Origin: Acidicapsa dinghuensis
Lineage (GTDB): Bacteria; Acidobacteriota; Terriglobia; Terriglobales; Acidobacteriaceae
DNA: 64,000 bases
Assembly (NCBI RefSeq): GCF_025685685.1
Contig: NZ_JAGSYH010000005.1
Coordinates: 186,001-250,000, forward strand
Direction: 5' to 3'
Positions 54,958-63,579 of the stretch are shown here, in pieces (the first letter of the stretch is position 1; each line of letters begins with the position of its first letter). The notes below the pieces were generated by a model. That model was not told where the DNA came from. It saw only the letters and a program-made list of their open reading frames with translations, and searched no databases. A program made the position numbers and the translations under genes.

Positions 54958-55010
54958 AAGCAGATTCTCCTGAGGGGAATGACAGACAAGAAAAGCAAGG
55001 GCAAAAGCAG
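54958..55010. repeat. A-rich dispersed repeat, third copy
   Basis: Core CAGATTCTCCTGAGGGGAAT followed by GACAGACAAGAAAAGCAAGG, matching copies at 34305-34440. Confidence 0.55.
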
Positions 55011-55026
55011 CGACAACGACAAAAGT

Positions 55027-55120
55027 GGTTCGCGCTTTGCGCGAATTGGGTTTGCAGATTAGTGTGCGAGCCTGGGTTGTTTCCCACCCTTCACAAAAAA
55101 CGCGAAGGATGGGGCACCCG
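55027..55120 (+). repeat. 94-base two-hairpin dispersed repeat, copy B
   Basis: Aligns end-to-end with 50276-50369; the first hairpin (TTCGCGC/GCGCGAA) is kept, while the second has lost some stem bases (CTTCACAAAAAACGCGAAGG). Confidence 0.75.
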
Positions 55121-55215
55121 AATTTGTGGGAGCGGATGCGAAGGCGGCTCGAGGTTGCGAGCCGCCTGATGTTCCGGAGGAGGAAAGTTGATTCGGCCGA
55201 TTCGGGGGAATCGGG

Positions 55216-57672
55216 TTAGGCGAGGAACTTGCCGGCCTGGCTGATTTCGGCTGTGGTGTCCTGTGGGCGGGCATTAAGGAGGGGCAGGGCTACTGCCAGC
55301 ACCTCTTCGATGCGGCTTGCGTAGTGGATCTGGACGCCCTCGGTTTGGGCCGGGAGCAGATCTTCCTCTACGTTCTGACGGTTTTCGGCCGGCAGGATTA
55401 CGTGCTTGACTCCGGCGCGGCGGGCGGCGAGGAATTTCTCCTTGATGCCGCCGACGGGGAGTACGTTGCCGCTCAGCGTGACTTCGCCGGTCATGGCGGT
55501 GAAGGGCCGGACGGGGGTGTTGGTCATGAGCGACACCAGAGTGGTGACCATGGTGACGCCTGCCGAGGGGCCGTCCTTGGGGATGGCGCCTGCGGGGACG
55601 TGGATGTGCAGATCTACGGAGGAGTTGAAGTCCTCTTCGAGGCCGACGGATGGGGCATTGGAGCGGACCCAGGTCATTGCGGCCTGCATGGATTCCTGCA
55701 TGACCTCGCCGATCTGGCCGGTTACAGTAAAGCCACCCTTGCCCTTCATCTTGTTGGCTTCGACGAATAGAACATCGCCGCCTGCCGGTGTCCAGGCGAG
55801 ACCAACAGCTACGCCGGGACGGCGGGTGCGCTCGAAGACTTCCGTATCGACGCGAACCTGAACGCCGCCGAGGAACTCCTGCAGGTGCTCTTTGGTCACG
55901 ACGAGCTTGTCCTTGTTGCCCTCGACGAAGCGGCGGGCGACCTTGCGGCAGACGGTGCCGAGGACCTGTTCGAGGCGGCGTACACCGGCTTCGCGCGTAT
56001 AGTGGCGCACGAGGCTGCGAACCGTCTCATCGGGGAACTCGATGACGTCTTCCGGGATTCCGTTGGCCTTGATCTGGCGCGGGATCAGGTATTTGAAGGC
56101 GATGTTGACCTTCTCTTCTTCGGTGTAGCCCTGCAGCGAGATGATCTCCATGCGGTCCAGCAGCGGCTCGGGAACTGAGTCGAGCATGTTGGCTGTGCAG
56201 ATGAAGAGTACCTTGGATAGGTCGAACGGCACGTCCAGGTAATTATCCCGGAAGGTGTTGTTCTGCTCGGGGTCTAGCGTTTCGAGCAGAGCGGCTGCCG
56301 GGTCGCCACGGAAGTCGCGGCCTAGCTTGTCGATCTCGTCGAGCATGATGACCGGATCGTTGGTGTCGGCGCGGCGAATGGATTGGATGATCTGTCCGGG
56401 CATGGCTCCGACGTAGGTACGGCGATGACCGCGGATCTCGGCCTCGTCGTGCATGCCACCGAGGGAGATGCGCTGGAACTTGCGACCAAGGGCACGGGCG
56501 ATGGAACGGCCGAGCGAGGTCTTGCCGACTCCCGGGGGTCCGACGAAGCAGAGGATCGGGCCTTTCATGTCGGGCTTGAGCTCAAGGACGCTCAGATAAT
56601 CCAGAATGCGATCTTTTACCTTTTTCAGGCCATAGTGATCATCTGCAAGGATTTCCGCTGCTTTGTTGATGTCGACTTTTTCGCCGGTGCTCTTAGCCCA
56701 GGGCAGGGACGCCAGCCACTCGACGTAGTTGCGGACGAGGGAGGAATCGGATGCCATGGGGGACATGCGCGAGAGCCGGTTTAGCTCTTTGAGGGCTTCT
56801 TTCTTTACATCCTCAGGCATGCCGGCGGCTTCGATTTTCTGGCGCAGCTCGTCGATGTCTTTCTGGCCTTCGTCGATTTCGCCGAGCTCCTTCTGGATGG
56901 CCTTCATCTGCTCGCGCAGGTAGTATTCGCGCTGCGACTGCTGAACCTGGTCCTGGACCTCGGTCTGGATCTTGTTGCGGAGCTGCTGGACTTCGATTTC
57001 CTTGGCGAGAAGCTGATTGAGCTTTTCGAGACGAGCGGCGACATCGGAGGCTTGAAGCAGGTCCTGCTTGTCGGTTGTGGTCAGGAACGGCAGAGAACTG
57101 GCGATGAAGTCGGCGGCTCGACCGGGCTCGTTGATGTTGGCCGCGATGGTCTGCAGCTCATCGGAGAGCGTAGTGGAAGCGCTGACGATCTGCTGAAATT
57201 CGAAGACTACATTGCGATGCAGAGCCTCGACGGAGGCTTTGTCGGCTTCGACAGCGGACTCGACCTCGGCGACCGGTTCGACCTCGGCCATCAGATAGGG
57301 CTCGGTCTGGGTGAAATTAGTCAGACGTACGCGCGCCGTTCCTTCGGTGAAGACGAAGCGGCTCTGGTTGGGCATTTTCACTACTTTATGAACAGTTGCC
57401 AGAGTGCCGTACTCGTGCAGCTGGTCTGGCTGAGGGGTGTCGACACGCGCATCCCGCTGGGCAACAACCACGATCGTGCGCTGATCTCCAAGAGACTCGA
57501 TCAACTGGATCGAGCTTTCGCGGCCTACCGTTAGGGGGAGGACGGCGTGGGGAAAGAGCACGGTATCGCGTACCGGCAGCACGGGCAGGGCCTTAGCTTG
57601 GGGTACGGTTGTGGCCGGTCCATTGGGAGGAGTGGAAGGAGCGGCTTTTGGATCAGGAATAGGATTGAACAT
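55216..57672 (-). CDS. lon: ATP-dependent protease Lon
   Basis: An 818-residue LonA. An N-terminal LON substrate-binding domain (LPVLPVRDTVLFPHAVLPLT, about residues 35-230) and a coiled segment precede an AAA+ module with Walker A GPPGVGKTSLG and Walker B-type DEIDKLG. The proteolytic domain has the catalytic Ser in DGPSAGVTM and Lys in GGIKEKFLAARRAG. Start 57672 follows GAGG with 7-base spacing; Met at 57690 lies in the leader. Degrades misfolded and regulatory proteins. Confidence 0.97.
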   Translation of the reverse strand: MFNPIPDPKAAPSTPPNGPATTVPQAKALPVLPVRDTVLFPHAVLPLTVGRESSIQLIESLGDQRTIVVVAQRDARVDTPQPDQLHEYGTLATVHKVVKMPNQSRFVFTEGTARVRLTNFTQTEPYLMAEVEPVAEVESAVEADKASVEALHRNVVFEFQQIVSASTTLSDELQTIAANINEPGRAADFIASSLPFLTTTDKQDLLQASDVAARLEKLNQLLAKEIEVQQLRNKIQTEVQDQVQQSQREYYLREQMKAIQKELGEIDEGQKDIDELRQKIEAAGMPEDVKKEALKELNRLSRMSPMASDSSLVRNYVEWLASLPWAKSTGEKVDINKAAEILADDHYGLKKVKDRILDYLSVLELKPDMKGPILCFVGPPGVGKTSLGRSIARALGRKFQRISLGGMHDEAEIRGHRRTYVGAMPGQIIQSIRRADTNDPVIMLDEIDKLGRDFRGDPAAALLETLDPEQNNTFRDNYLDVPFDLSKVLFICTANMLDSVPEPLLDRMEIISLQGYTEEEKVNIAFKYLIPRQIKANGIPEDVIEFPDETVRSLVRHYTREAGVRRLEQVLGTVCRKVARRFVEGNKDKLVVTKEHLQEFLGGVQVRVDTEVFERTRRPGVAVGLAWTPAGGDVLFVEANKMKGKGGFTVTGQIGEVMQESMQAAMTWVRSNAPSVGLEEDFNSSVDLHIHVPAGAIPKDGPSAGVTMVTTLVSLMTNTPVRPFTAMTGEVTLSGNVLPVGGIKEKFLAARRAGVKHVILPAENRQNVEEDLLPAQTEGVQIHYASRIEEVLAVALPLLNARPQDTTAEISQAGKFLA

Positions 57673-57993
57673 TGCGTGTCCTCGTATCAACTTTTCTTAT
57701 TAGACACCACACATGCTGGAAAGTTTCAGAAACGAACCGGTGGCTGATTTATCGGCCAAATTGTTGTATCTCTCTGACGAATACGTGTTCCACAGGCTCT
57801 GCTGTTCCCGTTTGCGCTGATGGATGTTTATCGGCCGCAGAGCAATGCCGGGCGTTATGAAGAGATGTATCGGCAGGTGCAGGGGGCGACTTCATGGCCG
57901 GAAAAGAGACACGACCGCTTAGAAGATGCTGAAAACAGTAGAGATATTTGAGCCAGCCCAATTACCGGGGTACCCGATGAGCTGCTGGGGGGG
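57673..57993. other. Intergenic upstream of lon with two small reading frames
   Basis: On the plus strand, 57713-57820 (35 codons, MLESFRNEPVADLSAKLLYL...) and 57820-57950 (43 codons, MDVYRPQSNAGRYEEMYRQV...) abut in a TGATG overlap. The second resembles the C-terminal tail of FGGY-type sugar kinases (YxPxxxxxxRYxxxY), so a remnant is possible. No ribosome site or clear family; not called as genes. Confidence 0.3.
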
Positions 57994-58827
57994 CTATAGA
58001 GCTGCTTCGATGTAGCGGCCCAGCTCTTTGACCATGGAACAGTGGCTGCGGAGGGCAGTCACAGCCCTGGCTCCGTCTTCTGGCGAGTGGAGCTGGCAGT
58101 CTACGTAAAAGACATATTCCCAGGGATGGCCGTGAACGGGGCGGGACTCGATCTTGGTGAGGTTGGTTCCCTCTTTGGCGAGTTCGGAGAGAGCGGCGAC
58201 GAGGGTGCCGACACGGTTCTCAACTTTGAAAGCGAGGCTCATTTTGTTTGCGTACGAACTTTGGATGGCGTCGGCGGAGCGACGAAGGTAGAAGAATCGG
58301 GTGTAGTTTTCCGGATTGTCTTCGATGTCAGCGGCTAGAATCTGGGCTCCGTAGTAGCTGGCGGCTTCGCGGCTGGCGATGGCGCCGGCATGACGGTCGC
58401 GGAGCTCGACTAGTTGCTTGACGCTGCCGGCGGTGTCGTAGAAGGCGAAGGACTCCATGTGGGGATGCTCTGCAAGAAAACGGCGACACTGAGCGAGTGC
58501 GACGGGATGCGAGAAGACGCGATCAATCTCCTTGAGATTCGCGCCTGAGAGTCCGATGAGGTTGTGCCGGATGCGAAGCAAGAGTTCGCGCTCAATCGTC
58601 ACGTCGTTCTGGAGCATGAGGTCAAAGTGCTCGGTGACGGAGCCGGCGAGGGAGTTTTCGATGGGGATCGCGGCGGCGTCCACATCCCCGCGGACAAGTG
58701 CGGCGAAGACTTCAGCGGAGAGTGAGAACGGCACGATGCGAGGCTGCTCGCCTAGTTCGGCGGCGAGGCGCGTGGCGGCTTCATGGCTGAAGGAGCCGGG
58801 TTCTCCCTGGATGGCTATTCTGGTCAA
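57994..58827 (-). CDS. pheA: Prephenate dehydratase
   Basis: A 277-residue two-domain enzyme making phenylpyruvate for phenylalanine. The dehydratase domain covers about 1-180 with AAIPIENSLAGSVTEHFDLM and the catalytic TRF in NYTRFFYL; the ACT domain (about 195-270) keeps the regulatory ESRP in LTKIESRPVHG. No chorismate mutase domain. The start is a TTG; GAGGAG stands about 12 bases upstream and no in-frame ATG is near. Confidence 0.93.
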   Translation of the reverse strand: MTRIAIQGEPGSFSHEAATRLAAELGEQPRIVPFSLSAEVFAALVRGDVDAAAIPIENSLAGSVTEHFDLMLQNDVTIERELLLRIRHNLIGLSGANLKEIDRVFSHPVALAQCRRFLAEHPHMESFAFYDTAGSVKQLVELRDRHAGAIASREAASYYGAQILAADIEDNPENYTRFFYLRRSADAIQSSYANKMSLAFKVENRVGTLVAALSELAKEGTNLTKIESRPVHGHPWEYVFYVDCQLHSPEDGARAVTALRSHCSMVKELGRYIEAAL

Positions 58828-58955
58828 GATCAGGCGAAGCTCCTCGCGCGGGCTGATAGTTGTGTCCCAGCAAGCGGGGTTGGGGTGACTGCTTCTGTTC
58901 GAAACATACCACAGGACAGGTGACGCGTAAGGCGATGCGTGAGATGACTGCGCAA

Positions 58956-59822
58956 TCAGCGCGCGAGCCAGATATCGGCAGCGACGAAGGCGAGGAAGAC
59001 CATGGCGATGACACCATTCATGGTGAAGAAGGCGGCATTAAGCCGACGCAGGTCGCGTGGGGAGACGATGAGGTGTTCGTAGAGCAGCAGGAGAGCTACG
59101 ACGGCGACACCTATCTCACCGGCGAGGCCGAAGTGGAAGAGGATGGCGAACCAGGCGAGCAGGGCGACGACGGTGAGGTGAAGTATGCGGGCGATCCAGA
59201 AGGCGGCGGCGAGGCCGACGGCCTGAGGGATGCTGAAGAGACCTGCATGGCGGTCGTGGTCCATGTCCTGGCAGGCGTAGAGGATGTCAAAGCCGGCTAC
59301 CCAGCAGGTGACGATGGCGGTGAGCAGGGTGATGCGGGGATCGAGCGAGCCGCGGACTGCGATCCAGGCTCCGGAAGGGGCGATGCCGAGTGCGAGGCCG
59401 AGAATAACGTGCGAGAAGCGCGTCAGGCGCTTCATATAGGAGTAGCCGAGCAGGACGGCCAGCACCACAGGCGAAAGGATGAGTGTCAGGCGGTTGAGCT
59501 GCCAGCATGCCAGTTCGAAGACGGCAATCATGAGCAGCGTGAAACCGAGGACGAAGCTGCGAGTGAGCAGGCCGGCGGGAATGGCGCGCATCTTGGTGCG
59601 GGGATTGGCGGCATCGAGGTCAGCGTCGGCCCAGCGATTGAAGGCCATGGCGGCGGAGCGGGCCGAGACCATGGCTACGAGTATCCAGGCGAGTGTGCGC
59701 CAAGTGGGAATGCCGTGAGCAGCTAGAAGTGCGCCAGTGAGAGCAAATGGGAGAGCGAAGATGGAGTGCTCCCACTTGATCATTTCGAGGGTGGTTCTGG
59801 TTTTGGTCCAGAGGCGGCTCAC
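58956..59822 (-). CDS. UbiA-family prenyltransferase (candidate MqnP)
   Basis: A 288-residue polytopic prenyltransferase. The two Asp-rich motifs are NRWADADLDAANPRT (first) and ACQDMDHDRHAGLFSIP (second). The combination HSIFALPFALTGALLA with the YACQDMDxD segment is like UbiA proteins linked to the futalosine menaquinone route (MqnP), which would fit a complex I that reduces menaquinone. Other mqn genes are absent from the window, so 4-hydroxybenzoate prenyltransferase remains possible. A 128-base gap separates it from pheA. Confidence 0.85.
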   Translation of the reverse strand: MSRLWTKTRTTLEMIKWEHSIFALPFALTGALLAAHGIPTWRTLAWILVAMVSARSAAMAFNRWADADLDAANPRTKMRAIPAGLLTRSFVLGFTLLMIAVFELACWQLNRLTLILSPVVLAVLLGYSYMKRLTRFSHVILGLALGIAPSGAWIAVRGSLDPRITLLTAIVTCWVAGFDILYACQDMDHDRHAGLFSIPQAVGLAAAFWIARILHLTVVALLAWFAILFHFGLAGEIGVAVVALLLLYEHLIVSPRDLRRLNAAFFTMNGVIAMVFLAFVAADIWLAR

Positions 59823-59866
59823 GGGGATGGTGTGTGCTCCTTCTTACTTCAGTTTACCGTTTGCGG

Positions 59867-60856
59867 TTAGCTCTTTTGATGCGGTGGGGTGGCTGGCGGC
59901 TTCTCGTAGTTCAAGATCCAGGCGGGAGGGTCAGGCTCTTTACTGCCATCTACATGGATGCCTTTGACTTTGGCCCAGCGGTAACTCCACATGGGGCCGT
60001 AGGACGTGATGAAGGTTTCGGGGGTGGCGTAGGCGGGGTCGGACTCGGCTTGAGTGAGCGTGACGAAGCGATAGCCGCGCTGCTCGAATAGGCCGAGGAC
60101 GCGATCGATCATCTCGGCATTGAGCGGGTTGTCGTGGATGAGCAGGATCTCGGGCGGTTCGTAGCCGAAGATCTGTTTGTTGAGAGCGGCGAAATAATCG
60201 ATCTGTGCGGCGGTGAAATCGAGATAGGCCTGGAGCAGACGACTGGCGTCGTCCTCTTTGTGATGGGCGCGCATGCGAAAGAGGCGCTCGGTGAACATCC
60301 AGTCTTCAGTCTCGATGGTGCAGGGGGCGAGGCGGTATCCGCGTTGGGCAAGGAAGGCTGCGAGGGCGTCGTGTTTTTCTTTGGTGTCGCCGGTGTGGTT
60401 ATAGGGGAAGCGGAAGAACTGGAGTTGACGGTTTTCGGATTCCATGAGCGGCTTGATGAGGGATTCACCGCGAATGACCTGATCTTCAAATTGCGCGACG
60501 GTGAGGTCGTTGAAATTGGGATGCTCGTAGCTGTGGTTGCCGAGGTCGAAGCCTTGACGGACCCAGTTGCGAAGGATGGCTGTGCCTGCTTCGGAGCCGA
60601 GAGATTCGACGCCGTGCTGGATGACGAAGCCGGTTACGGGTACATGGTGGCGGGCGAGAACGGCGAGGAGCTTCCGGTTGGATTGCTCTGCGAGCTTTGC
60701 ATCGGCAGGGCTCATGGGGCGACTTTCGTCGCCGGTGATGAAGGGCAGGTCGTCAATGGTGATGGCTACGGTGCGTGTTGCCTGCTGAGTAAAGGCAGGT
60801 ATAGACACTAGAGCGATTGAGAGAGTCGAAAGCAACAGGAGCCACGCGATGCGCAT
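59867..60856 (-). CDS. Exported polysaccharide deacetylase-like protein
   Basis: A 329-residue protein with a signal peptide (MRIAWLLLLSTLSIALVSIP). NodB-type motifs are visible: AITIDDLPF (first Asp pair), LGNHSYEHP (HxxxH) and FFRFPYNHTGD; these fit carbohydrate esterase family 4. Substrate not deduced (chitin/peptidoglycan-type acetyl groups). Start 60856 was chosen since the frame extends to 61030 without a plausible export signal in front. Confidence 0.82.
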   Translation of the reverse strand: MRIAWLLLLSTLSIALVSIPAFTQQATRTVAITIDDLPFITGDESRPMSPADAKLAEQSNRKLLAVLARHHVPVTGFVIQHGVESLGSEAGTAILRNWVRQGFDLGNHSYEHPNFNDLTVAQFEDQVIRGESLIKPLMESENRQLQFFRFPYNHTGDTKEKHDALAAFLAQRGYRLAPCTIETEDWMFTERLFRMRAHHKEDDASRLLQAYLDFTAAQIDYFAALNKQIFGYEPPEILLIHDNPLNAEMIDRVLGLFEQRGYRFVTLTQAESDPAYATPETFITSYGPMWSYRWAKVKGIHVDGSKEPDPPAWILNYEKPPATPPHQKS

Positions 60857-60998
60857 GCTGTCGATGATAGCTGGCGTTGGTCTGGCTCTGCGGCATTCAT
60901 CATGCGAACGCGGAGCAATCGCGTGAATGGTGATGTCGGGCATCAGATGCTCCTTTGTGCCGCACCTACGGGGCTCCAGATGTTCGTCAATGCCGATT

Positions 60999-61054
60999 TC
61001 CCAGCGTTCAAACGCTGGGCTAAAAAACATCGCGCCTACGGCGCTGCGCGTAGG
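60999..61054. repeat. Stem-loop repeats upstream of the M20 peptidase
   Basis: CCCAGCGTT/AACGCTGGG (61000-61019) and CCTACG/CGTAGG (61035-61054). Same style as other GC stem-loops near 34, 48 and 55 kb. They occupy most of the 276-base gap between deacetylase and peptidase genes. Confidence 0.5.
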
Positions 61055-61132
61055 AACAATCCAGACAACAGATTTTCTTTGTGCGATTGTCCTGTATTCG
61101 AACGGACGGATATGGCAGGGTAAACTTGGCGC

Positions 61133-62608
61133 ATGTTTGCGAAGAGATTTGTGGTTTGCCTGTTCCCTGCCCTCCTATTGACCACGAGTGCGCTGATGGC
61201 GCAGAGCCCCGCGGAGGCGGCGAAGAGTTATGTGGAGCCGCGCGAGGCGGATCTCGCGCAGCAGTTCGGTGATTTTCTTGCGATGCCGAATGTGGCGGCT
61301 GATCCGGCGGGGTTGAAGCGCAATGCGGATTTTCTGCTGCATGAGTTGACGAAGCGTGGCGTGGCCGCGCAGCTCTTTACGCAGGGCGATCTGCCGCCCG
61401 TTGTTTATGGCGAGATCCAGACGCCAGGAGCGAAGCACACAATCGTCTTCTATGCGCATTACGATGGGCAGCCAGTGACGAATTCAGAATGGACGGTTAC
61501 GCCGCCATTTACGCCGGTGGTGCGTGATGTGAATGGTGAGCGCCGTATTTATGGGCGTGGGGCTGGTGATGACAAGGCGGCGATCTTTGCGCAGTTGACG
61601 GCGCTGGACGCGCTGCATGCGGCGAAGATTCCGCTGAAGGCGAATATCCGGTTTGTGTGGGAGGGTGAGGAAGAGGCTGGGTCGCCACATCTGGAAGAGA
61701 TGCTGGATGCGCATCGCGATTTAATTGCCGGAGATGTTTGGCTGATCTGCGATGGGCCGGTGGATCAGAGTGGACGGCAGACGGTGGTGTTCGGCGCGCG
61801 GGGCGATACGCATGTGGCGATCACGGTGTATGGGCCAAGTCATGGATTGCACAGCGGACACTATGGCAACTGGGCTCCTAATCCGGCGATGGAATTGGTG
61901 CAGTTGCTGGCGGGAATGAAGGATGAGAACGGGCATGTGCTGATTCCGCATTTTTATGACGGCATTGCGCCGTTGTCGGCGATGGAGAAACAGGCGCTGG
62001 CGGAGGCTCCCGTGAATGACCGGATGCTGATGGATGCGTTTGAATTGGGGCATACCGACGGTGGTGGTCGGCATCTGCTGGATTTGATCAATGAGCCTTC
62101 GCTGAACATCAATGGGATCTCTTCAGGGCAAACGGGAGCGCATGCGGCCAACGTGATTCCACCGACGGCAACGGCCGACATTGATCTGCGGCTTGTGGTG
62201 GGAGTGGACTGGAAGGCGCAACAGCAGCGGGTAGTCGATTACGTGGCTTCGCGTGGATATTTTGTTGTGGACACGGAGCCGACGAAAGAGATGCTGCTAT
62301 CGCATGCGAAGGTTGCGAAGATTTTTCGCGATCCTGCGAGTTACAACGCGGTGCGCACGCCGCTGGATCTGCCGATAGCGCAGGAGGTGATTGCTGCGGT
62401 AAAGGGTGCGCGAGGCGAAGTGGAGCTATTGCCGACGATGGGTGGAAGCGTGCCACTGGAGATGATGATTCGTGCGGCGCATACGCATACGATTACATTG
62501 CCGATTGCAAACTATGACGATAACCAGCATGCGGCGAATGAGAATCTGCGGTTGAAGAATCTTTGGGATGGCGTGGAGACGATGGCGGCATTGCTGGAGA
62601 TGGATTGA
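61133..62608 (+). CDS. Secreted M20-family metallopeptidase
   Basis: A 491-residue M20 peptidase with a signal peptide (MFAKRFVVCLFPALLLTTSA, then LMAQ). Metal-site parts are FYAHYDGQPV (His-x-Asp), GRGAGDDKAA and EGEEEAGSPHLEEM; the dimerisation domain has GLHSGHYGNWAPNP. Similar to exported dipeptidases of acidobacteria. It probably cleaves peptides in the periplasm. It is unlinked to the ureide genes despite the shared superfamily. Confidence 0.88.
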   Translation: MFAKRFVVCLFPALLLTTSALMAQSPAEAAKSYVEPREADLAQQFGDFLAMPNVAADPAGLKRNADFLLHELTKRGVAAQLFTQGDLPPVVYGEIQTPGAKHTIVFYAHYDGQPVTNSEWTVTPPFTPVVRDVNGERRIYGRGAGDDKAAIFAQLTALDALHAAKIPLKANIRFVWEGEEEAGSPHLEEMLDAHRDLIAGDVWLICDGPVDQSGRQTVVFGARGDTHVAITVYGPSHGLHSGHYGNWAPNPAMELVQLLAGMKDENGHVLIPHFYDGIAPLSAMEKQALAEAPVNDRMLMDAFELGHTDGGGRHLLDLINEPSLNINGISSGQTGAHAANVIPPTATADIDLRLVVGVDWKAQQQRVVDYVASRGYFVVDTEPTKEMLLSHAKVAKIFRDPASYNAVRTPLDLPIAQEVIAAVKGARGEVELLPTMGGSVPLEMMIRAAHTHTITLPIANYDDNQHAANENLRLKNLWDGVETMAALLEMD

Positions 62609-62731
62609 AAGACGAGTGTGAGTGTGAAGTGTGAGTGCGAACAGCGTTGGTCATCCAGTTATTACAGCTTGGGCTAAACTAAGTGCGTCGGGCTGGGGTT
62701 CGGCGTTGCCTGGTTCGTAATACGCAGAGTT

Positions 62732-63544
62732 ATGTTCTATCGGCGATACAATCCGGCTCTTCCGTTGGCGGGGCTTGTGGCTTGCCTCTGGTATTCGGAG
62801 GGATTTGAGGGAGCGCATAAGCAGGAGCGGTTGCTGCCGAATGGCGAGTCGGGGATTGTCTTTGACCTGCGCGAGGCGCCGATTCAGATATACAGTGCCG
62901 ATAACGTAGCGATTTCAAGCACGTTTGAGCCGGCGGTGTTTTGTGGAGCACGAACGGACTGCTTTGTGATCGATACGAGTGCGCAGCAGCGCGTGGTGGG
63001 GATTCAATTTACGCCGGGTGGGGCGTTTCCTTTTCTTGGTATTCCGGCGAATGAGGTGGCAAGAGCTACGTATTCGCTTGACGATGTTTGGCCGCGGGAT
63101 GCGGGGCGTATGCGTGAGAGACTGCTTGCGGCGCGCAATGTTAGGGAGATTTTTGCAGTGCTGGAGCAGGAGCTGGCTGCCAGGCTTCTGAGGCAGCCGA
63201 GGGCGCTGCATGGTGCCGTGATTGCCGCAACGCAACAGTTGCCTCGTGGTGTACGCGTGCGTGACGTGGCGGAACGGATTGGTTTGAGCCCACGACGATT
63301 GAATGATCTGTTTGAGATGCAGACGGGGCTTACGCCTAAGGCGTTTCAACGAGTGCGACGTTTTCAGCGAGCGCTACTGAAGCTGCACAAGGGATGGGAA
63401 GAGGAATGGGCTTCGCTGGCGCTTGATTGCGGATACTACGATCAGGCGCACTTTATTCATGACTTTCGCGAGTTTGCGGGGATGACGCCGGGGGAGTACG
63501 TAGCGGTTGCGACTCCGCATCTGAATCATGTGCCGCTGTTGTAA
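62732..63544 (+). CDS. AraC-family transcriptional regulator
   Basis: A 270-residue regulator. The C-terminal AraC DNA-binding part has the first helix-turn-helix VRDVAERIGLSPRRLNDLFE and the second in WASLALDCGYYDQAHFIHDF, then REFAGMTPGEYV. The N-terminal DUF6597-type domain (ARTDCFVIDTSAQQRVVGIQ) suggests a sensed ligand, unknown. Monocistronic. Confidence 0.88.
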   Translation: MFYRRYNPALPLAGLVACLWYSEGFEGAHKQERLLPNGESGIVFDLREAPIQIYSADNVAISSTFEPAVFCGARTDCFVIDTSAQQRVVGIQFTPGGAFPFLGIPANEVARATYSLDDVWPRDAGRMRERLLAARNVREIFAVLEQELAARLLRQPRALHGAVIAATQQLPRGVRVRDVAERIGLSPRRLNDLFEMQTGLTPKAFQRVRRFQRALLKLHKGWEEEWASLALDCGYYDQAHFIHDFREFAGMTPGEYVAVATPHLNHVPLL

Positions 63545-63579
63545 GTGCGCGTTGTGTCGAAGGCGAGAGTGTGATTTGT

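Larger units (their letters stand above)
54825..55215. other. Intergenic with repeats of three kinds
   Basis: No gene. It holds GGCT-AGCC stem-loops (54842-54857; TCCCAGCC/GGCTGGGA, 54882-54902), a copy of the A-rich repeat (54958-55010) and copy B of the two-hairpin element (55027-55120). Confidence 0.65.

Noticed and set aside
58860..59726. A 288-codon acidic plus-strand frame over ubiA
   Set aside because: It is antisense to a clear UbiA protein; the Gly/Asp/Glu-rich composition is what GC-rich coding produces in the opposite strand.
60134..60811. A 225-codon plus-strand frame over the polysaccharide deacetylase
   Set aside because: Antisense shadow of a gene with clear motifs and a signal peptide.
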